64,000 nt of DNA from Mesorhizobium huakuii (GTDB lineage: Bacteria; Pseudomonadota; Alphaproteobacteria; Rhizobiales; Rhizobiaceae): contig NZ_BSNY01000027.1 in assembly GCF_030160235.1 (NCBI RefSeq), forward strand, positions 225,384 to 289,383, written 5' to 3'. Positions 1 through 10,350 of the stretch are shown here, in pieces. A program made the translations under genes and the position numbers. Each line of letters opens with the position of its first letter. Position 1 is the stretch's first letter. Under the pieces are notes generated by a model. It did not search any database. It had not been told where the DNA came from and saw nothing but the letters and a program-made list of their open reading frames with translations.

Positions 1-289
1 AGATCGCCAGCACCGCCGACACCAGCGGCGCCAGAAGGAACACGCCCTTGTTGGCACCGGACGGGATGACCGGTTCCTTGAAGACGAATTTCAACAGATC
101 GGCGAAGGCCTGCAGCGTGCCCCAGGGGCCGACGACGTTCGGACCACGGCGCAACTGCACGGCAGCCCAGATCTTGCGGTCGGCGTAGAGGATGTAGGCC
201 ACGAAGATCAGCAGCACCACGATCAGCACGACTGACTTCAGAAGGATCAGCAGCGCCGGCAGCACGTAGAAGGAGAAGAAGGTGTCCAT
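1..289 (-). CDS. nuoH: NADH-quinone oxidoreductase subunit H, N-terminal part (runs off the window)
   Basis: This is the first 96 codons of the NuoH membrane subunit of respiratory complex I, which couples quinone reduction to proton translocation at the Q-site/membrane-arm junction. The start codon is the ATG at 289, two bases after the nuoG stop. The N-terminus begins [14 protein letters not shown], followed by a long hydrophobic helix (about residues 10-32). Next comes the conserved [21 protein letters not shown] loop region, which lies near the quinone site, and then [20 protein letters not shown], both typical of the family. The remainder lies to the left of the window. It is the last nuo gene seen in this operon here; nuoI and later genes would be expected outside. 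The assignment is secure despite truncation by the window edge. Confidence 0.95.
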   Translation of the reverse strand, partial: MDTFFSFYVLPALLILLKSVVLIVVLLIFVAYILYADRKIWAAVQLRRGPNVVGPWGTLQAFADLLKFVFKEPVIPSGANKGVFLLAPLVSAVLAI

Positions 290-291
290 GC

Positions 292-2373
292 TTATTCCGC
301 CGCCTGCTTGAAGCCGCTCTTGGCCAGTGCCGAGCATTCCGCCATCACGGCCGATGCCCGCGCGATCGGGTTTGTCAGGTAGAAATCCTTGACCGGCGAA
401 GTGAAGGTGCCCTTGTTCAGCCGCCCGCCGAGTTTCGCCACGCCGGCGATGTCCTCCGCATTGCCAGCCGCGACCTGATCGATGCGGGCCAGATGCGGGT
501 ACTCGCCATAGAGCTTGGCACGCAGCTGCGGCAGCGAGTCGAACGGCAGTTTCTTGCCCAGCACGTCGGACAGTGCCCTGAGGATCGCCCAGTCCTCGCG
601 CGCATCGCCAGGCGCGAAGCCGGCGCGATTCGTCTGCTGCACGCGGCCTTCGGTGTTGACGTAGGTGGCCGACTTTTCGGTGTAGGCTGCCGCCGGCAGG
701 ATGACATTGGCGCGATGCGCGCCGTGGTCGCCGTGGGTGCCGATATAGACGACGAAGGCTCCGCCGGTCTTGCCCATGTCGATTTCGTCGGCGCCGAGCA
801 GGAACAGCACGTCCGTTTCGCCCAGCATGCCGGCGACATCCTTGCCGCCCTCGCCCGGCACGAAACCGAGATCGAGGCCGCCGACCCTGGCCGCCGCATT
901 GTGCAGCACGGCAAAGCCGTTCCAGTCGGCGCGCGCGGCATTCACGGCAGTGGCAAGCTTCGCCGCCTGGCCGAGCACGGCCGAGCCGTCGGCGCGCGCC
1001 AGCGCGCCCTGGCCGACGATGATCAGCGGATGCGTCGCCTTCTTCAGCGTCTGGAAGAACTTGCCATTGCCGTCGGCCAGATCCTTCAGCGAATCCGGCC
1101 CGGCGCCGAGCAGTTCATACTCGTAGCGCGTGTCGCCGATATCGCCGATGACGCCGACCGGCAGATTGCCGACCCGCCAGCGCTTGCGGATGCGGGCGTT
1201 GAGCACCGAGGCTTCGAAACGCGGATTGGCGCCGATGATCAGCACCGCGTCGGCCTGCTCGATGCCTTCGATGGTCGGATTGAAGATGTAGCTGGCGCGG
1301 CCGAGCGCCGGATCGAGCGCGGCGCCATCCTGGCGGCAATCGACGTTCCTGGAGCCGAGCGAAGCCATCAGCAGCTTCAGCGCATAGATTTCCTCGACCG
1401 CGGCGAGATCGCCTGCAATCGCGCCGATCTTCTCGGGTGTCGTCTTCGACACGGCATCCTTGATCGCACCGAAGGCTTCAGCCCAGCTCGCCGGAGCCAG
1501 CTTGCCGTCCTTGCGCACATAGGGGCGATCGAGGCGCTGCGTGCGCAATCCGTCCCAGATGAAGCGGGTCTTGTCGGAGATCCACTCCTCGTTCACCTGC
1601 TCGTTGACGCGCGGCAGGATGCGCATCACTTCGCGGCCACGGCTGTCGATGCGGATCGCCGAGCCGACCGCGTCCATCACGTCGATGGATTCGGTCTTGG
1701 TCAATTCCCACGGCCGCGCCTGGAAGGCGAAGGGCTTGGAAGTCAGCGCGCCGACCGGGCAGAGATCGATGACATTGCCCTGCAGCTCGGAGGTCATCGC
1801 CTGTTCGAGATAGGTGGTGATCTCGGCGTCCTCGCCGCGGCCGATCAGGCCGAGTTCGGAAATGCCGGCGACTTCCGTGGTGAAGCGGACGCAGCGCGTG
1901 CAATGGATGCAGCGGTTCATCACCGTCTTGACCAGCGGGCCGATATACTTGTCTTCGACGGCGCGCTTGTTCTCGTGATAGCGCGAGGAATCGACGCCGA
2001 AGGCCATGGCCTGGTCCTGCAGGTCGCATTCGCCGCCCTGGTCGCAGATCGGGCAATCCAGCGGATGGTTGATCAGCAGGAATTCCATCACGCCTTCCCG
2101 GGCCTTCTTGACCATCGGCGTGTTGGTGAAGATTTCCGGGGGTTCGCCATTGGGGCCGGGGCGCAAATCGCGCACGCCCATGGCGCAGGAGGCCTGCGGC
2201 TTGGGCGGCCCGCCCTTCACCTCGATCAGGCACATGCGGCAATTGCCGGCGATCGACAACCGCTCATGGAAGCAGAAGCGCGGCACTTCCGCGCCCGCGT
2301 CTTCCGCCGCCTGCAGCAGCGTGTAGTGGTCGGGTACAGTGATCTCTTTCCCGTCGACCTTGAGCTTTGCCAT
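292..2373 (-). CDS. nuoG: NADH-quinone oxidoreductase subunit G
   Basis: NuoG is the large iron-sulfur subunit of the peripheral arm of complex I and carries electrons from NuoF towards the quinone. The N-terminal ferredoxin-like domain contains RFCFHERL and [10 protein letters not shown] (2Fe-2S ligands). Then come [14 protein letters not shown] and RCIHCTRC (4Fe-4S clusters), followed by a molybdopterin-oxidoreductase-like domain without evident catalytic function. I start the gene at the ATG at 2373 ([11 protein letters not shown]), giving 693 residues, a normal length for rhizobial NuoG. An in-frame start at 2409 would only add a basic 12-residue stretch with no family likeness. The gene sits between the small helix-hairpin-helix gene and nuoH, two bases before the nuoH start, so it is translated in an operon. 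Confidence 0.96.
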   Translation of the reverse strand: MAKLKVDGKEITVPDHYTLLQAAEDAGAEVPRFCFHERLSIAGNCRMCLIEVKGGPPKPQASCAMGVRDLRPGPNGEPPEIFTNTPMVKKAREGVMEFLLINHPLDCPICDQGGECDLQDQAMAFGVDSSRYHENKRAVEDKYIGPLVKTVMNRCIHCTRCVRFTTEVAGISELGLIGRGEDAEITTYLEQAMTSELQGNVIDLCPVGALTSKPFAFQARPWELTKTESIDVMDAVGSAIRIDSRGREVMRILPRVNEQVNEEWISDKTRFIWDGLRTQRLDRPYVRKDGKLAPASWAEAFGAIKDAVSKTTPEKIGAIAGDLAAVEEIYALKLLMASLGSRNVDCRQDGAALDPALGRASYIFNPTIEGIEQADAVLIIGANPRFEASVLNARIRKRWRVGNLPVGVIGDIGDTRYEYELLGAGPDSLKDLADGNGKFFQTLKKATHPLIIVGQGALARADGSAVLGQAAKLATAVNAARADWNGFAVLHNAAARVGGLDLGFVPGEGGKDVAGMLGETDVLFLLGADEIDMGKTGGAFVVYIGTHGDHGAHRANVILPAAAYTEKSATYVNTEGRVQQTNRAGFAPGDAREDWAILRALSDVLGKKLPFDSLPQLRAKLYGEYPHLARIDQVAAGNAEDIAGVAKLGGRLNKGTFTSPVKDFYLTNPIARASAVMAECSALAKSGFKQAAE

Positions 2374-2446
2374 TCGCTTCAAACCCCTGCGGATTTCCCG
2401 CAATCTCATTTCCCGGGCGCGACAGACGCGGCGCCCGGCATTTCAT

Positions 2447-3142
2447 TCACTTCTTCGCAGCCAGCACGGCCGCCTGGGCAGTCCAGTCGTCACGGCCGAT
2501 TCGGCCGTTGAACGACAGATAGTCGTCGACCCAGGCGATCTCCTGCGGCGACCAGGCGGCGATCTGGGCATAGGTCCAGATGCCAAGCCCGTTCAATACC
2601 TTTTCCAGCTTCGGACCGATGCCCGAAATCGCCTTGAGGTCCGACGGTTTCGCCGGCTTGTCGATCGCCTTGGGCTGCCTGAAATCCTCGGGCAGCAGCA
2701 CATCGGCGGTCTCGCCGGCTGCCGGAGCCGCATTCACCGCCGGCGCCGTGGTGGCGGCCTCCTTGGCGGCGATGTCGGTGACCTCCTGCGCGAAGGACTG
2801 CGCCTCGGCTATCAGCGTCTTGGCCGTCGCCCGCGCCCTGATGGACGACGAGCTGGCGTCCTCGAATTGCTCGACGCGTGCCTCGAAATCCTCGATCAGC
2901 GGCTGCATCAGGCGCTGTGATGCCTCGGCGGCGCCCGAAAGCGCCCCCAGCCAGACGCCGAGCGCGTGGTTGGCCAGCCCGATGCCAAGCGCCGACATCG
3001 CCGCCGCACCCGCGACAGGGTGCACGAAAAGGTTGACGGCGCTGGCCATCTCCTTCGGCATCATCCTGGTCAGGTCCTGGTTCATCTTCTCGATCTGGTC
3101 CAAATTGGGCATCAATGGGTAGGGTGTCGAATACGGCGCCAT
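2447..3142 (-). CDS. Helix-hairpin-helix protein within the nuo operon
   Basis: This 231-residue protein is encoded between nuoF and nuoG on the same strand. I chose the ATG at 3142 (MAPYSTPYPLMPN) because AGGAGA precedes it at a good distance; the longer reading frame from 3196 adds a non-conserved stretch. Residues 1-110 look like a phasin-type amphipathic helical region, including a hydrophobic stretch around residues 45-70. Residues 110-160 are Ala-rich and charged. Residues 165-228 form a helix-hairpin-helix domain beginning SDLKAISGIGPKLEKVL and ending in SFNGRIGRDDW. Nearly the same domain ends NuoE, encoded just upstream. No catalytic function is visible. The position suggests an accessory or assembly role for complex I, but this is inference. 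Automatic annotations often call such genes NADH-ubiquinone dehydrogenase by position only. Confidence 0.8.
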   Translation of the reverse strand: MAPYSTPYPLMPNLDQIEKMNQDLTRMMPKEMASAVNLFVHPVAGAAAMSALGIGLANHALGVWLGALSGAAEASQRLMQPLIEDFEARVEQFEDASSSSIRARATAKTLIAEAQSFAQEVTDIAAKEAATTAPAVNAAPAAGETADVLLPEDFRQPKAIDKPAKPSDLKAISGIGPKLEKVLNGLGIWTYAQIAAWSPQEIAWVDDYLSFNGRIGRDDWTAQAAVLAAKK

Positions 3143-3203
3143 AGAGTTCTCCTGGTCGTTTCTTCGTTCGCCCCGCCCCGTTATTCCAGCATTCAAAAAT
3201 CTT

Positions 3204-4508
3204 CTATTCCGCCGCCACCATCACCGGTTCGGCGCGGTGCGCGTTGCGCGAAAACTCGTCGATGCGCCGCTCCACCTCGCCGCGGAAATGCCGCATCAGG
3301 CCTTGGATCGGCCATGCCGCAGCGTCGCCGAGCGCGCAGATCGTGTGGCCCTCGACCTGCTTGGTGACGTCGAGCAGCATGTCGATCTCGCGCTTCTGCG
3401 CCTCGCCGCGCACCAGCCGCTCCATCACCCGCCACATCCAGCCGGTGCCTTCGCGGCACGGCGTGCACTGGCCGCAGCTCTCGTGCTTGTAGAAGTAGGA
3501 CAGCCGCGCGATCGCCTTTACGACATCGGTCGACTTGTCCATGACGATGACGGCCGCGGTGCCAAGGCCGGATTTGAGGTCGCGCAGCGCGTCGAAATCC
3601 ATCGGCGTATCGATGATCTGCTCGGCCGGCACCAGCGGCACCGAGGCGCCGCCCGGGATAACCGCGAGCAGATTGTCCCAGCCGCCGCGGATGCCGCCGC
3701 AATGCGTCTCGATCAGTTCGCGGAACGGGATCGACATCGCCTCTTCGACGGTGCACGGATTGTTGACGTGGCCGGAGACGCAGAACAGCTTGGTGCCGAC
3801 ATTGTTGGGCCGGCCGAAGGACGAGAACCACGCAGCGCCCCGGCGCAGGATGGTCGGCGCCACCGCGATCGATTCGACATTGTTGACGGTGGTCGGGCAG
3901 CCATAGAGGCCGACATTGGCCGGGAATGGCGGCTTCAGCCTCGGCTGGCCCTTCTTGCCTTCCAGGCTTTCCAGCAGCGCCGTCTCCTCGCCGCAGATAT
4001 AGGCGCCGGCGCCGTGATGCATGTAGACGTCGAAATCGTAGCCTGACGTGTTGCCCTTGCCGATCAGCTTGGCCTCATAGGCCTCGTCGATGGCGCGCTG
4101 CAGCGCCTCGCGCTCGCGGATGAACTCGCCGCGCACATAGATGTAGGCCGCAATCGCGCCCATGGCGAAGCCGGCGAGCAAGGCGCCCTCAACCAGCGTG
4201 TGCGGGTCGTTGCGCAGGATGTCGCGGTCCTTGCAGGTGCCGGGCTCGGATTCGTCGGCGTTGATGACCAGGTAGCTCGGCCGGCCGTCGCTCTGCTTGG
4301 GCATGAACGACCATTTGAGGCCCGTCGGGAAGCCGGCGCCGCCACGGCCGCGCAGGCCCGACGCCTTCATCTCGTTGACGATCCATTCGCGCCCCTTGGC
4401 GACGATGCCGGGCGTATTGTCCCAGGCGCCGCGCGCCATGGCACCGGCCAGCGACTTGTCGAAAAGGCCGTAGATGTTGGTGAAGATGCGGTCTTTATCC
4501 TGAAGCAT
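3204..4508 (-). CDS. nuoF: NADH-quinone oxidoreductase subunit F
   Basis: NuoF is the NADH-binding flavoprotein subunit of complex I: it oxidises NADH with FMN and passes electrons to a 4Fe-4S cluster. The 434-residue product from the ATG at 4508 ([14 protein letters not shown]) has the family's usual length. It shows the glycine-rich nucleotide/FMN motif [15 protein letters not shown], the NADH-site region [12 protein letters not shown], the SLBB domain, and the C-terminal cluster motif [16 protein letters not shown]. The start lies 10 bases after the nuoE stop, in keeping with tight operon spacing. A longer open frame extends upstream to 4730 but overlaps nuoE and has no NuoF likeness. Confidence 0.97.
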   Translation of the reverse strand: MLQDKDRIFTNIYGLFDKSLAGAMARGAWDNTPGIVAKGREWIVNEMKASGLRGRGGAGFPTGLKWSFMPKQSDGRPSYLVINADESEPGTCKDRDILRNDPHTLVEGALLAGFAMGAIAAYIYVRGEFIREREALQRAIDEAYEAKLIGKGNTSGYDFDVYMHHGAGAYICGEETALLESLEGKKGQPRLKPPFPANVGLYGCPTTVNNVESIAVAPTILRRGAAWFSSFGRPNNVGTKLFCVSGHVNNPCTVEEAMSIPFRELIETHCGGIRGGWDNLLAVIPGGASVPLVPAEQIIDTPMDFDALRDLKSGLGTAAVIVMDKSTDVVKAIARLSYFYKHESCGQCTPCREGTGWMWRVMERLVRGEAQKREIDMLLDVTKQVEGHTICALGDAAAWPIQGLMRHFRGEVERRIDEFSRNAHRAEPVMVAAE

Positions 4509-4518
4509 TTTTCGTCCC

Positions 4519-5793
4519 TCAGACCGGCTTCTTGCCGAAGACGCGGATGTATTCGGCGACGCCGCCCTTGGCGAGCGCCTTGGCCTGCTTGACCCAGTCG
4601 TCGCGCTCGATACGGCCATGGAAGGAGAGATAGCCGTCGACCCATTCGCGCTCGGCCTTCTTCCAGGAAGCGACCTGCGCGAAGGTGAAGATGCCCAGCG
4701 TATGCAGGACGCCCTCGATCTTCGGGCCAACGCCGGAGATCAGCTTGAGATCATCGACCGCGGCCGGCCTGTCGATGCCGGCTGGACGGTTCTTGTCCTC
4801 GAGCGACGGTTTTGCCGGCTTTGCCGCCCTGGCCTCCGGCGCCTTGAAGGCGGCGGCCGGTTCGGCCTTGGTTTTTGGACCATTGCGCTGCTTGGAGACC
4901 TTCTCGACTTCCGGCGCTGCCTGGTTGGCGTTGGCTGCCGAATGCAGCGGCGCCGAGACACTCGCCGCCTTCTCCGCCGCAGGCGCCACCTTGGTCTTTG
5001 ATGGTGTCTTCAAAGCCGGGCTGGTTTCAGGCGCATCGGTCTTCGGCTTGCTGGCATTGGACGGCGCGACGGGAGCGGCAGCGGGTGCCGGAACAGGCGC
5101 GGCGATGATCGCGTCGGGTGCCGCCTTGGCGGCCTTTGCAGCCTCCCTGGCCTCCCGGTCGCGGGTCGACTTGAGGATCGCCTTTTCGCTTTTCAGCGTC
5201 GTCAGGCAGGAGGCCGGCTCGGAGCCGGTACGGCCGTTCTGCGGTCCCGGCGCCACCGAAGCGCCCTTGCCCGCATCGTAAAGATCGATGATTTCGGCCA
5301 GCCGTTCCGGCGTCAGATCCTCGAACGTATCCTTGAAGATCATCACCATCGGCGCGTTGACGCAGGCGCCGAGGCACTCGACCTCTTCCCACGACAAGGT
5401 GCCCTTGTCGTTGGTGTGGAACTGGTCGTGATGGATTTTCGAGCGGCAGACATCCATCAGCGCTTCCGAGCCGCGCAACATGCAGGGCGTGGTGCCGCAG
5501 ACCTGGATGTGCGCACGGGTGCCAACCGGATTGAGCTGGTACTGCGTGTAGAAGGTCGCGACCTCGAGGCCGCGAATCCTGGGCATGCCGAGCATGTCCG
5601 AGATCGTCTCAATCGCCGCCTTGGTGACCCAGCCTTCCTGTTCCTGCGCCAGCATCAGCAGCGGAATGATCGCCGACTGCTCGCGGCCCTTCGGATACTT
5701 CTTGATCCATTGCTTCGCCGCTGCCGCGTTCGCCCGGTTGAAGGCGAAGGATGCTGGCTGGACGCTGGCTTCTGCGAGACGGCGGACTGACAT
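4519..5793 (-). CDS. nuoE: NADH-quinone oxidoreductase subunit E with long C-terminal extension
   Basis: NuoE is the 2Fe-2S (N1a) thioredoxin-like subunit of complex I that sits beside NuoF. The first 190 or so residues are canonical: the cluster cysteines are in CGTTPC and CLGAC. The protein is 424 residues, roughly twice the length of NuoE in E. coli. The extra part is an Ala/Lys/Pro-rich linker (about residues 200-340) and a C-terminal helix-hairpin-helix domain (about 345-415; [17 protein letters not shown]). That domain is repeated in the separate gene at 2447-3142. Long NuoE proteins of this kind are, to my knowledge, common in rhizobia. The start ATG at 5793 abuts the nuoD stop with no gap. 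Confidence 0.95.
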   Translation of the reverse strand: MSVRRLAEASVQPASFAFNRANAAAAKQWIKKYPKGREQSAIIPLLMLAQEQEGWVTKAAIETISDMLGMPRIRGLEVATFYTQYQLNPVGTRAHIQVCGTTPCMLRGSEALMDVCRSKIHHDQFHTNDKGTLSWEEVECLGACVNAPMVMIFKDTFEDLTPERLAEIIDLYDAGKGASVAPGPQNGRTGSEPASCLTTLKSEKAILKSTRDREAREAAKAAKAAPDAIIAAPVPAPAAAPVAPSNASKPKTDAPETSPALKTPSKTKVAPAAEKAASVSAPLHSAANANQAAPEVEKVSKQRNGPKTKAEPAAAFKAPEARAAKPAKPSLEDKNRPAGIDRPAAVDDLKLISGVGPKIEGVLHTLGIFTFAQVASWKKAEREWVDGYLSFHGRIERDDWVKQAKALAKGGVAEYIRVFGKKPV

Positions 5794-6984
5794 TTAGCGA
5801 TCGACCTCACCAAACACGATGTCGAGGGAGCCGAGAACGGCGGTGACGTCAGCCAGCATGTGGCCGCGGCAGAGGAAATCCATGGCTTGCAGATGTGCGA
5901 AGCCGGGCGCACGCAGCTTGCAGCGGTACGGCTTGTTGGTGCCGTCGGAGACGAGATAGATGCCGAACTCGCCCTTCGGCGCCTCGACGGCCGCATAGAC
6001 CTCGCCCGCCGGCACGCGATAGCCTTCGGTGTAGAGCTTGAAGTGATGGATCAGCGCTTCCATCGAACGCTTCATCGCCTGACGCTTCGGCGGCACGACC
6101 TTGCCGTCGAGGTTCGACACCGGGCCGGTGCTTTCCTTGCCGAGCAAGAGATCGACACACTGGCGCATGATCCGTGCCGACTGGCGCATTTCTTCCATGC
6201 GCACGAGATAACGGTCGTAGCAATCGCCGTTCTTGCCGATCGGGATGTCGAAATCCATTTCCGAATAGCATTCATAGGGCTGCGACTTGCGCAGGTCCCA
6301 CGCCGCGCCCGAACCGCGCACCATGACGCCCGAGAAGCCCCAGGCCCAGGCATCGGCCAGCGAAACAATGCCGATATCGACATTGCGCTGCTTGAAGATG
6401 CGGTTGCCGGTCAGCAGCTTGTCGAGATCGTCGATCGACTTCAGGAACGGGTCGATCCACTTGCCGATATCCTCGACCAGCTGGCGCGGCAGGTCCTGAT
6501 GGACGCCGCCGGGGCGGAAATAGGCGGCATGCATGCGCGAGCCGGAGGCGCGCTCATAGAACACCATCAGCTTTTCGCGCTCGACGAAACCCCATAGCGG
6601 CGGCGTCAGCGCGCCGACGTCCATGGCCTGCGTCGTCACATTGAGGATGTGCGACATGATGCGGCCGATTTCGCAATAGAGGACCCGGATCAGCTGGCCA
6701 CGCCTCGGCACTTCGATACCGAGCAGGCGCTCGGCGGCAAGCGCGAAGGCATGCTCCTGGTTCATCGGCGCGCAGTAGTCGAGCCGGTCGAGATAAGGCA
6801 CAGCCTGCAGATAGGTTTTCGCCTCGATCAGCTTTTCCGTGCCGCGATGCAGCAGCCCGATATGCGGATCGACACGATCGACGACTTCGCCGTCGAGCTC
6901 CAGCACGAGGCGCAAAACGCCGTGCGCCGCAGGGTGTTGCGGGCCGAAGTTGATGTTGAAATTGCGGACGGAGGTCTCAGCCAT
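5794..6984 (-). CDS. nuoD: NADH-quinone oxidoreductase subunit D
   Basis: NuoD is the 49-kDa subunit of complex I that forms much of the quinone-binding pocket together with NuoB. The 396-residue product begins [22 protein letters not shown], a hallmark of the family, and contains [36 protein letters not shown] and MPCELAG-region equivalents, ending FGEVDR. It is separate from NuoC, as in most alphaproteobacteria and unlike E. coli, where the two are fused. It lies nine bases downstream of nuoC and directly abuts nuoE. Length and conserved blocks are complete, so I regard it as intact. Confidence 0.97.
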   Translation of the reverse strand: MAETSVRNFNINFGPQHPAAHGVLRLVLELDGEVVDRVDPHIGLLHRGTEKLIEAKTYLQAVPYLDRLDYCAPMNQEHAFALAAERLLGIEVPRRGQLIRVLYCEIGRIMSHILNVTTQAMDVGALTPPLWGFVEREKLMVFYERASGSRMHAAYFRPGGVHQDLPRQLVEDIGKWIDPFLKSIDDLDKLLTGNRIFKQRNVDIGIVSLADAWAWGFSGVMVRGSGAAWDLRKSQPYECYSEMDFDIPIGKNGDCYDRYLVRMEEMRQSARIMRQCVDLLLGKESTGPVSNLDGKVVPPKRQAMKRSMEALIHHFKLYTEGYRVPAGEVYAAVEAPKGEFGIYLVSDGTNKPYRCKLRAPGFAHLQAMDFLCRGHMLADVTAVLGSLDIVFGEVDR

Positions 6985-6993
6985 TCTGGCGCC

Positions 6994-7599
6994 TCAATTC
7001 GTCTTGGCTTTTTCGTCCCCGGGAAGAACGTAGTCCGTTCCCTCCCATGGGCTCAAAAAGTCGAAGTTCCTGAATTCCTGCTTCAATTCCACAGGCTCGT
7101 AGATGACGCGCTTGGCTTCGTCGTCGTAGCGCACTTCGACGAAGCCGGTCAGCGGGAAATCCTTGCGCAGCGGATGGCCTTCGAAACCGTAGTCGGTCAA
7201 AAGGCGGCGCAGATCGGGATGACCCGAGAACAGCACGCCATAAAGATCATAGGTCTCGCGCTCGAACCAGTCGGCCCCCGGGAATACGCCGGTGATCGAC
7301 GGCACCATCGTCTCCTCGTCGGCCTGTACCTTGACGCGGATGCGCACATTCTGTTTCGGCGACAGCAGGTGGTAGACGACGTCGAAGCGCTTGGCCCGCG
7401 ACGGATAGTCGGCGCCGCAGACATCGATGATCGAGATGAACTGGCAGCGCGCATCGTCACGCAGGAAGGTCACCACTTCGATGAGGTCGTGCGGCTCGAC
7501 ATGGATGGTGAGCTCGCCATAGGCGATGTCAGCGCCATTGACGCGACCAATCAGCTTTTCGCCGAGATAGGTCGACAGTTCGCTAAGGGATGCGGCCAT
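6994..7599 (-). CDS. nuoC: NADH-quinone oxidoreductase subunit C
   Basis: NuoC is the 30-kDa peripheral-arm subunit of complex I. From the ATG at 7599 ([18 protein letters not shown]) the product is 201 residues, which matches the family. The conserved block [20 protein letters not shown] followed by [15 protein letters not shown] is present and diagnostic. A longer open frame runs upstream to 7770 but overlaps nuoB and has no family likeness. The gene lies four bases downstream of nuoB. It has no cofactor-binding residues, consistent with its scaffold role in the complex. Confidence 0.97.
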   Translation of the reverse strand: MAASLSELSTYLGEKLIGRVNGADIAYGELTIHVEPHDLIEVVTFLRDDARCQFISIIDVCGADYPSRAKRFDVVYHLLSPKQNVRIRVKVQADEETMVPSITGVFPGADWFERETYDLYGVLFSGHPDLRRLLTDYGFEGHPLRKDFPLTGFVEVRYDDEAKRVIYEPVELKQEFRNFDFLSPWEGTDYVLPGDEKAKTN

Positions 7600-7603
7600 G
7601 GAT

Positions 7604-8185
7604 TTACCGTTCGATCGTGCCGGTGCGGCGGATTTTCTTCTGCAGCAGAAGAATGCCGTAGAGCAAAGCTTCGGCGCTCGGCGGGCAGCCGGGCACATAG
7701 ATGTCGACCGGCACGACGCGGTCGCAGCCGCGCACCACCGAATAGGAATAGTGGTAGTAGCCGCCGCCATTGGCGCAGGAGCCCATCGAGATGACGTAGC
7801 GCGGCTCCGGCATCTGGTCGTAGACCTTGCGCAGCGCCGGCGCCATCTTGTTGGTCAGCGTGCCGGCGACGATCATGATGTCGGACTGGCGCGGCGACGC
7901 GCGCGGCGCGACACCGAAGCGCTCCGAGTCGTAGCGCGGCATCGAGGTGTGGATCATCTCGACGGCGCAGCACGCCAGACCGAAGGTCATGAACATCAGC
8001 GAGCCGCTGCGCGCCCAGGTGATCAGCGCCTCGGTCGAGGTGACCAGGAAACCCTTGTCGGCAAGCTCATTGTTGATTTCGAGGAAGAAGGGATCGTCCT
8101 CCCCCACCGGCCTGCCGGTGTTGGGATCGATGATGCCCTTCGGCTTCGGCGCGACGAGGGTGCCTGAACTGTCGTTCAATCCCAT
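7604..8185 (-). CDS. nuoB: NADH-quinone oxidoreductase subunit B
   Basis: NuoB (PSST) carries cluster N2, the last 4Fe-4S centre before quinone. Its ligands are visible as the adjacent cysteines in [10 protein letters not shown], plus GSCANGGG and VPGCPP. I start at the ATG at 8185 ([15 protein letters not shown]) because AAGGAG lies eight bases upstream, giving 193 residues. An in-frame start at 8206 would add only seven residues. The start overlaps the end of nuoA by ten bases, indicating translational coupling. Confidence 0.97.
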   Translation of the reverse strand: MGLNDSSGTLVAPKPKGIIDPNTGRPVGEDDPFFLEINNELADKGFLVTSTEALITWARSGSLMFMTFGLACCAVEMIHTSMPRYDSERFGVAPRASPRQSDIMIVAGTLTNKMAPALRKVYDQMPEPRYVISMGSCANGGGYYHYSYSVVRGCDRVVPVDIYVPGCPPSAEALLYGILLLQKKIRRTGTIER

Positions 8186-8541
8186 TCCAGCGCTCCTTTT
8201 TTCCATTCATAGGCAAAGCCGATGGTCAGCACTGCCAAAAACACCATCATCGACCAGAAACCGAGCATGCCGATCTTCGAGAAGGACACCGCCCAGGGAA
8301 ACAGGAAGGCCACTTCCAGATCGAAGATGATGAACAGGATCGACACCAGGTAGAAGCGGATGTCGAATTTCATGCGGGCATCGTCGAACGAGTTGAAACC
8401 GCACTCGTAGGCGGAAAGCTTTTCGGGATCGGGATTGCGGTAGGCCACCAGGAACGGTGCGGCCAGCAGCGCCAGGCCGACGACCAGCGCCACGCCGATG
8501 AACAGGACGATGGGCAGGTACGAACTGAGAAGTGCGTTCAT
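8176..8541 (-). CDS. nuoA: NADH-quinone oxidoreductase subunit A
   Basis: NuoA (ND3) is a small membrane subunit of complex I near the quinone site. From the ATG at 8541 ([14 protein letters not shown]) the product is 121 residues with three hydrophobic helices. Between the first and second is the conserved loop [22 protein letters not shown], which carries the family's conserved cysteine and acidic residues. GGAAAG upstream is a plausible ribosome-binding site. It is the first gene of the minus-strand nuo operon, so the operon promoter should lie in 8542-8873. Confidence 0.96.
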   Translation of the reverse strand: MNALLSSYLPIVLFIGVALVVGLALLAAPFLVAYRNPDPEKLSAYECGFNSFDDARMKFDIRFYLVSILFIIFDLEVAFLFPWAVSFSKIGMLGFWSMMVFLAVLTIGFAYEWKKGALEWD

Positions 8542-8873
8542 GCAGCGGCTTTCCGTTGGCGCCAATCCACTTTGATTACAGCACCGGACCTTAATGCGGA
8601 AGCGTGACAGATTAACCGCTGAACCGTTTTAAGGGGCCTATGCTGCAACGCGGCGAGGGTTAGCGCAGCACTTCCAGCGAAGCAAGTCAAACCTTGTTCA
8701 AAACGCCGACCTGGACGGCATATCCGGAGAAACTGGTCCGATCCGCTCCTGTTTGATTTCCTTCGTTTTTTACTCCACTTTTCTCTCCTGACAGGGTTGC
8801 CGCCAAAACCCTGCTAGCATGGCCTGGAATCACCCGTTAGCCCTACAGTCGAAGCACCCAGAGTGATGCCTGC
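8542..8873. other. Intergenic region between nuoA and the divergent YcaQ-like gene
   Basis: This 332-base stretch separates two divergently transcribed genes and must hold the nuo promoter (leftwards) and that of the rightward gene. I do not see a convincing -35/-10 pair, terminator, small gene or strong palindrome in it. A TTGACT on the minus strand near 8690 is a weak -35 candidate without a clear partner. Confidence 0.5.
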
Positions 8874-10073
8874 ATGAAGGAAAAAATCTCGCTTGCCGCC
8901 GCCCGGCGCATCGCGCTCGCCGCTCAAGGATTTCTCGACCCCCGCCCTGGCGGTACGCCCGACCGCCGCCACTTTGCCCGCGTGCTCTCCCGCACCGGCC
9001 TGCTGCAGATCGATTCCGTCAGCGCGGTGGTGCGCGCGCATTATATGCCGCTTTATTCCCGCCTTGGCCCCTATCCCCTCACCTTGCTCGACAATGCCGC
9101 CGTGACGCGCAAGCGCACGGTCTTCGAATACTGGGCGCACGAGGCATCCTTCCTGCCTGTGGAGACCTACCCGCTGATGCGCTGGCGCATGCAGCGTGCC
9201 GAGCAGGGCGACGAGATGTATCTGGGTCTGGCCAAATGGGGCCGTGAGCATGCCGCCTATATAGAAGAGATATACCGCGAGGTCGTCGCGCGCGGCCCGA
9301 TCGCTGCTTCGGCGCTGGAAGGCCAGAAAGGCTCCGGCGGCTGGTGGGGCTGGAGCCATGCCAAGCACGCCTTCGAATGGCTGTTCTGGGCCGGGCGCAT
9401 CACCACGGCGCACCGCCGCGGCTTCGAGCGCTTCTATGATCTGCCCGAGCGCGTGCTGCCGCAGGCGATCCTCGACCTGCCGGTGCCGGCCGCCGAGGAC
9501 GCGCACCGCGAATTGCTGCGCATTTCCGCCCGCGCCCATGGGGTGGCGACATCAGGCGATTTGCGCGACTACTTTCGGCTGTCGCCGGCCGACATGAAAG
9601 GCCGGCTGGAGGAACTGGTCGAGCTGGGCGAGCTCGTGCCGGTGCGTGTCGAAGGCTGGGACAAGCCGGCCTATCTCCATAGAGACGCCCGCCTGCCCCG
9701 GAAAATCGAGGCCCGCGCCTTGCTGGCGCCGTTCGATCCGGTCGTCTTCGAGCGCTCGCGCTCGGAGCGGCTGTTCGATTTCCACTACCGCATCGAGATC
9801 TATACTCCCGCCGAGAAGCGCCAGTACGGCTATTACGTCCTGCCCTTCCTGCTCGGCGACCGGATCGTCGCGCGCGTCGACCTCAAGGCCGATCGGCCGG
9901 CCAGCGTCCTGCGCGTCCACGCCGCCTACGCCGAGCCCGGCGCGCCCCCCGAAACCGCCGCACAGCTGTTCGAGGAATTGAGGCAGATGCAGGGTTGGCT
10001 CGGCCTTGAACGCATCGAAGTGACGCCAGCTGGCGATCTGGGTCCGGCGCTGGTCGACATCGCCGTGTCGTAA
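8874..10073 (+). CDS. YcaQ-like winged-helix DNA glycosylase family protein
   Basis: This 399-residue protein belongs to the HTH_42/YcaQ (AlkX, formerly DUF1006) family, whose characterised members remove or unhook alkylated bases and interstrand crosslinks. Supporting sequence: an N-terminal winged helix with RTGLLQIDSVSAVVRAH, where the QID triplet matches the family's catalytic QxD/QxQ position; then FEYWAHEASFLP; a second winged-helix part (AKHAFEWLFWAGRI, VLPQAILDLP); and C-terminal LLAPFDPVVFERSRSERLFDFHYRIEIY, typical of the family. The start ATG at 8874 opens the conserved N-terminus (KISLAAARRIALAAQGF). The exact substrate cannot be inferred. It is a single gene, divergent from nuo, and ends just before the cobalamin riboswitch. 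Confidence 0.88.
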   Translation: MKEKISLAAARRIALAAQGFLDPRPGGTPDRRHFARVLSRTGLLQIDSVSAVVRAHYMPLYSRLGPYPLTLLDNAAVTRKRTVFEYWAHEASFLPVETYPLMRWRMQRAEQGDEMYLGLAKWGREHAAYIEEIYREVVARGPIAASALEGQKGSGGWWGWSHAKHAFEWLFWAGRITTAHRRGFERFYDLPERVLPQAILDLPVPAAEDAHRELLRISARAHGVATSGDLRDYFRLSPADMKGRLEELVELGELVPVRVEGWDKPAYLHRDARLPRKIEARALLAPFDPVVFERSRSERLFDFHYRIEIYTPAEKRQYGYYVLPFLLGDRIVARVDLKADRPASVLRVHAAYAEPGAPPETAAQLFEELRQMQGWLGLERIEVTPAGDLGPALVDIAVS

Positions 10074-10115
10074 GCCCGCGTTGACACCGCTGCCTGCAAA
10101 AGCCTAAATCCGGTC

Positions 10116-10296
10116 CAGACGGTCCCTTGCCCGCAACGGCAGGGGCTAAGAGGGAATGCGGTGCGGGGTGAAAAATCTCAAATCCGCGGCTGTCCCCGCA
10201 ACTGTAAGCGAAGAGCCAAGGCCGAAAGCCACTGGGATGTTCCCGGGAAGGCGGCACCCAAGGCGATGACCCGCGAGCCAGGAGACCTGCCGTCTG
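10116..10296 (+). promoter_or_regulatory. Cobalamin (AdoCbl) riboswitch
   Basis: The leader shows the class-I cobalamin riboswitch pattern. There is a perfect closing stem CAGACGG (10116-10122)/CCGTCTG (10290-10296). Inside it lie GGGAATGCGGTG (10152-10163), the CGGCTGTCCCCGCAACTGTAAGCG core (near 10186-10210), GCCACTGGG (about 10228), GGGAAGGCGGC (about 10245) and the B12 box AGCCAGGAGACCTGCC (10276-10291). It precedes the DUF1636-cobW-cobN-cob biosynthetic genes, so cobalamin should switch the operon off. Confidence 0.95.
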
Positions 10297-10314
10297 AGAC
10301 AAAAGAATCCGATC

Positions 10315-10350
10315 GCCCGGCGGGTTTCCGGGCAAGGAGCCCGGTTTTTT
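10315..10350 (+). terminator. Riboswitch expression platform: terminator hairpin with an alternative stem
   Basis: CCGGGC (10328-10333), loop AAGGA, GCCCGG (10339-10344) and six T residues (10345-10350) form a textbook intrinsic terminator right after the riboswitch. An upstream copy GCCCGG (10315-10320) can pair with the same CCGGGC and would act as the anti-terminator arm. The AAGGAG Shine-Dalgarno of the following TTG-start gene (10334-10339) lies in the loop and first base of the terminator stem. One hairpin may thus block both transcription and translation. Pairing is read by eye; energies were not computed. Confidence 0.8.

Noticed and set aside
493-2511. Long plus-strand open frame of 672 codons opposite nuoG
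   Set aside because: It is the mirror of a high-GC gene: Arg/Ala/His/Gly-rich sequence, no family likeness, and the minus strand encodes complete NuoG.
5-8541. Possible missing nuo genes or rearrangement after nuoH
   Set aside because: The window simply ends within nuoH; nothing shows that nuoI and later genes are absent.
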